Positions 23,751-23,767 of a stretch of DNA of 23,767 nt are shown here, one piece after another. Below the pieces are notes generated by a model that was not told where the DNA came from, did no database searches, and saw nothing but the letters and a program-made list of their open reading frames with translations. The stretch's first letter is position 1; every line of letters starts with the position of its first letter. Source of the stretch: an uncultured Verrucomicrobiota bacterium (lineage in GTDB: Bacteria > Verrucomicrobiota > Kiritimatiellia > RFP12 > UBA1067). A program made the translations under genes and the position numbers. The stretch spans positions 1 through 23,767 of the forward strand of contig CAMEZU010000005.1 of assembly GCA_945947925.1 (NCBI GenBank), read 5' to 3'.

Positions 23751-23767
23751 TTGCAAGGTTCACCGAG

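Overview
The window is ordinary-looking chromosome from a GC-rich, Gram-negative, rod-shaped, fermentative bacterium. Lipid A and LPS export genes (lpxK, lptD) show an LPS-bearing outer membrane. mreBCD, mrdA and rodA show a lateral-wall elongation machine. pflBA points to anaerobic mixed-acid metabolism, and a cellobiose phosphorylase with a sugar symporter points to life on cellulose breakdown products. The gene order and protein style would fit a gut or rumen member of the PVC superphylum (Kiritimatiellota/Lentisphaerota), but that is inference from memory; no marker gene here proves it. I see no phage, transposase, CRISPR array, tRNA or rRNA.

Layout, left to right. Positions 1-181 hold no gene I can defend. 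Positions 182-3144 (minus) are pflB-pflA, with a strong promoter and a perfect palindrome over its -10. Positions 3319-4092 (plus) hold a divergent four-helix membrane protein with a SHOCT-like tail, apparently made from a leaderless mRNA. Positions 4162-8240 (minus) are a sugar symporter followed by a cellobiose phosphorylase, separated by a six-unit NNTAGGG heptad repeat. Positions 8321-20942 (minus) are one packed run of ten genes: mreB, mreC, mreD, mrdA, rodA, rng, lptD, lpxK, murJ, rnhB. Positions 21000-23688 (minus) are hom and lysC.

How the genes work together. The ten-gene run couples cytoskeleton (MreB/C/D), peptidoglycan synthesis (PBP2, RodA), lipid II export (MurJ) and outer-membrane lipid A/LPS supply (LpxK, LptD) with two RNA enzymes (RNase G, RNase HII). 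Genes overlap by 4 or 11 bp or are separated by at most 40 bp, so one promoter (20975-21003) may serve all of them. Hom and LysC catalyse the aspartate-to-threonine branch and sit under their own promoter at the right edge. The symporter and phosphorylase would import cellobiose and split it with phosphate, sparing one ATP, and PFL would then convert the resulting pyruvate to acetyl-CoA and formate.

No clear undescribed defence, mobile or biosynthetic system is visible. The points most worth checking are the palindrome in the pfl promoter, the extra periplasmic domain in the symporter, the short G-rich repeats (one in a spacer, one translated inside RNase HII), and the hairpin that covers the mreC ribosome binding site.
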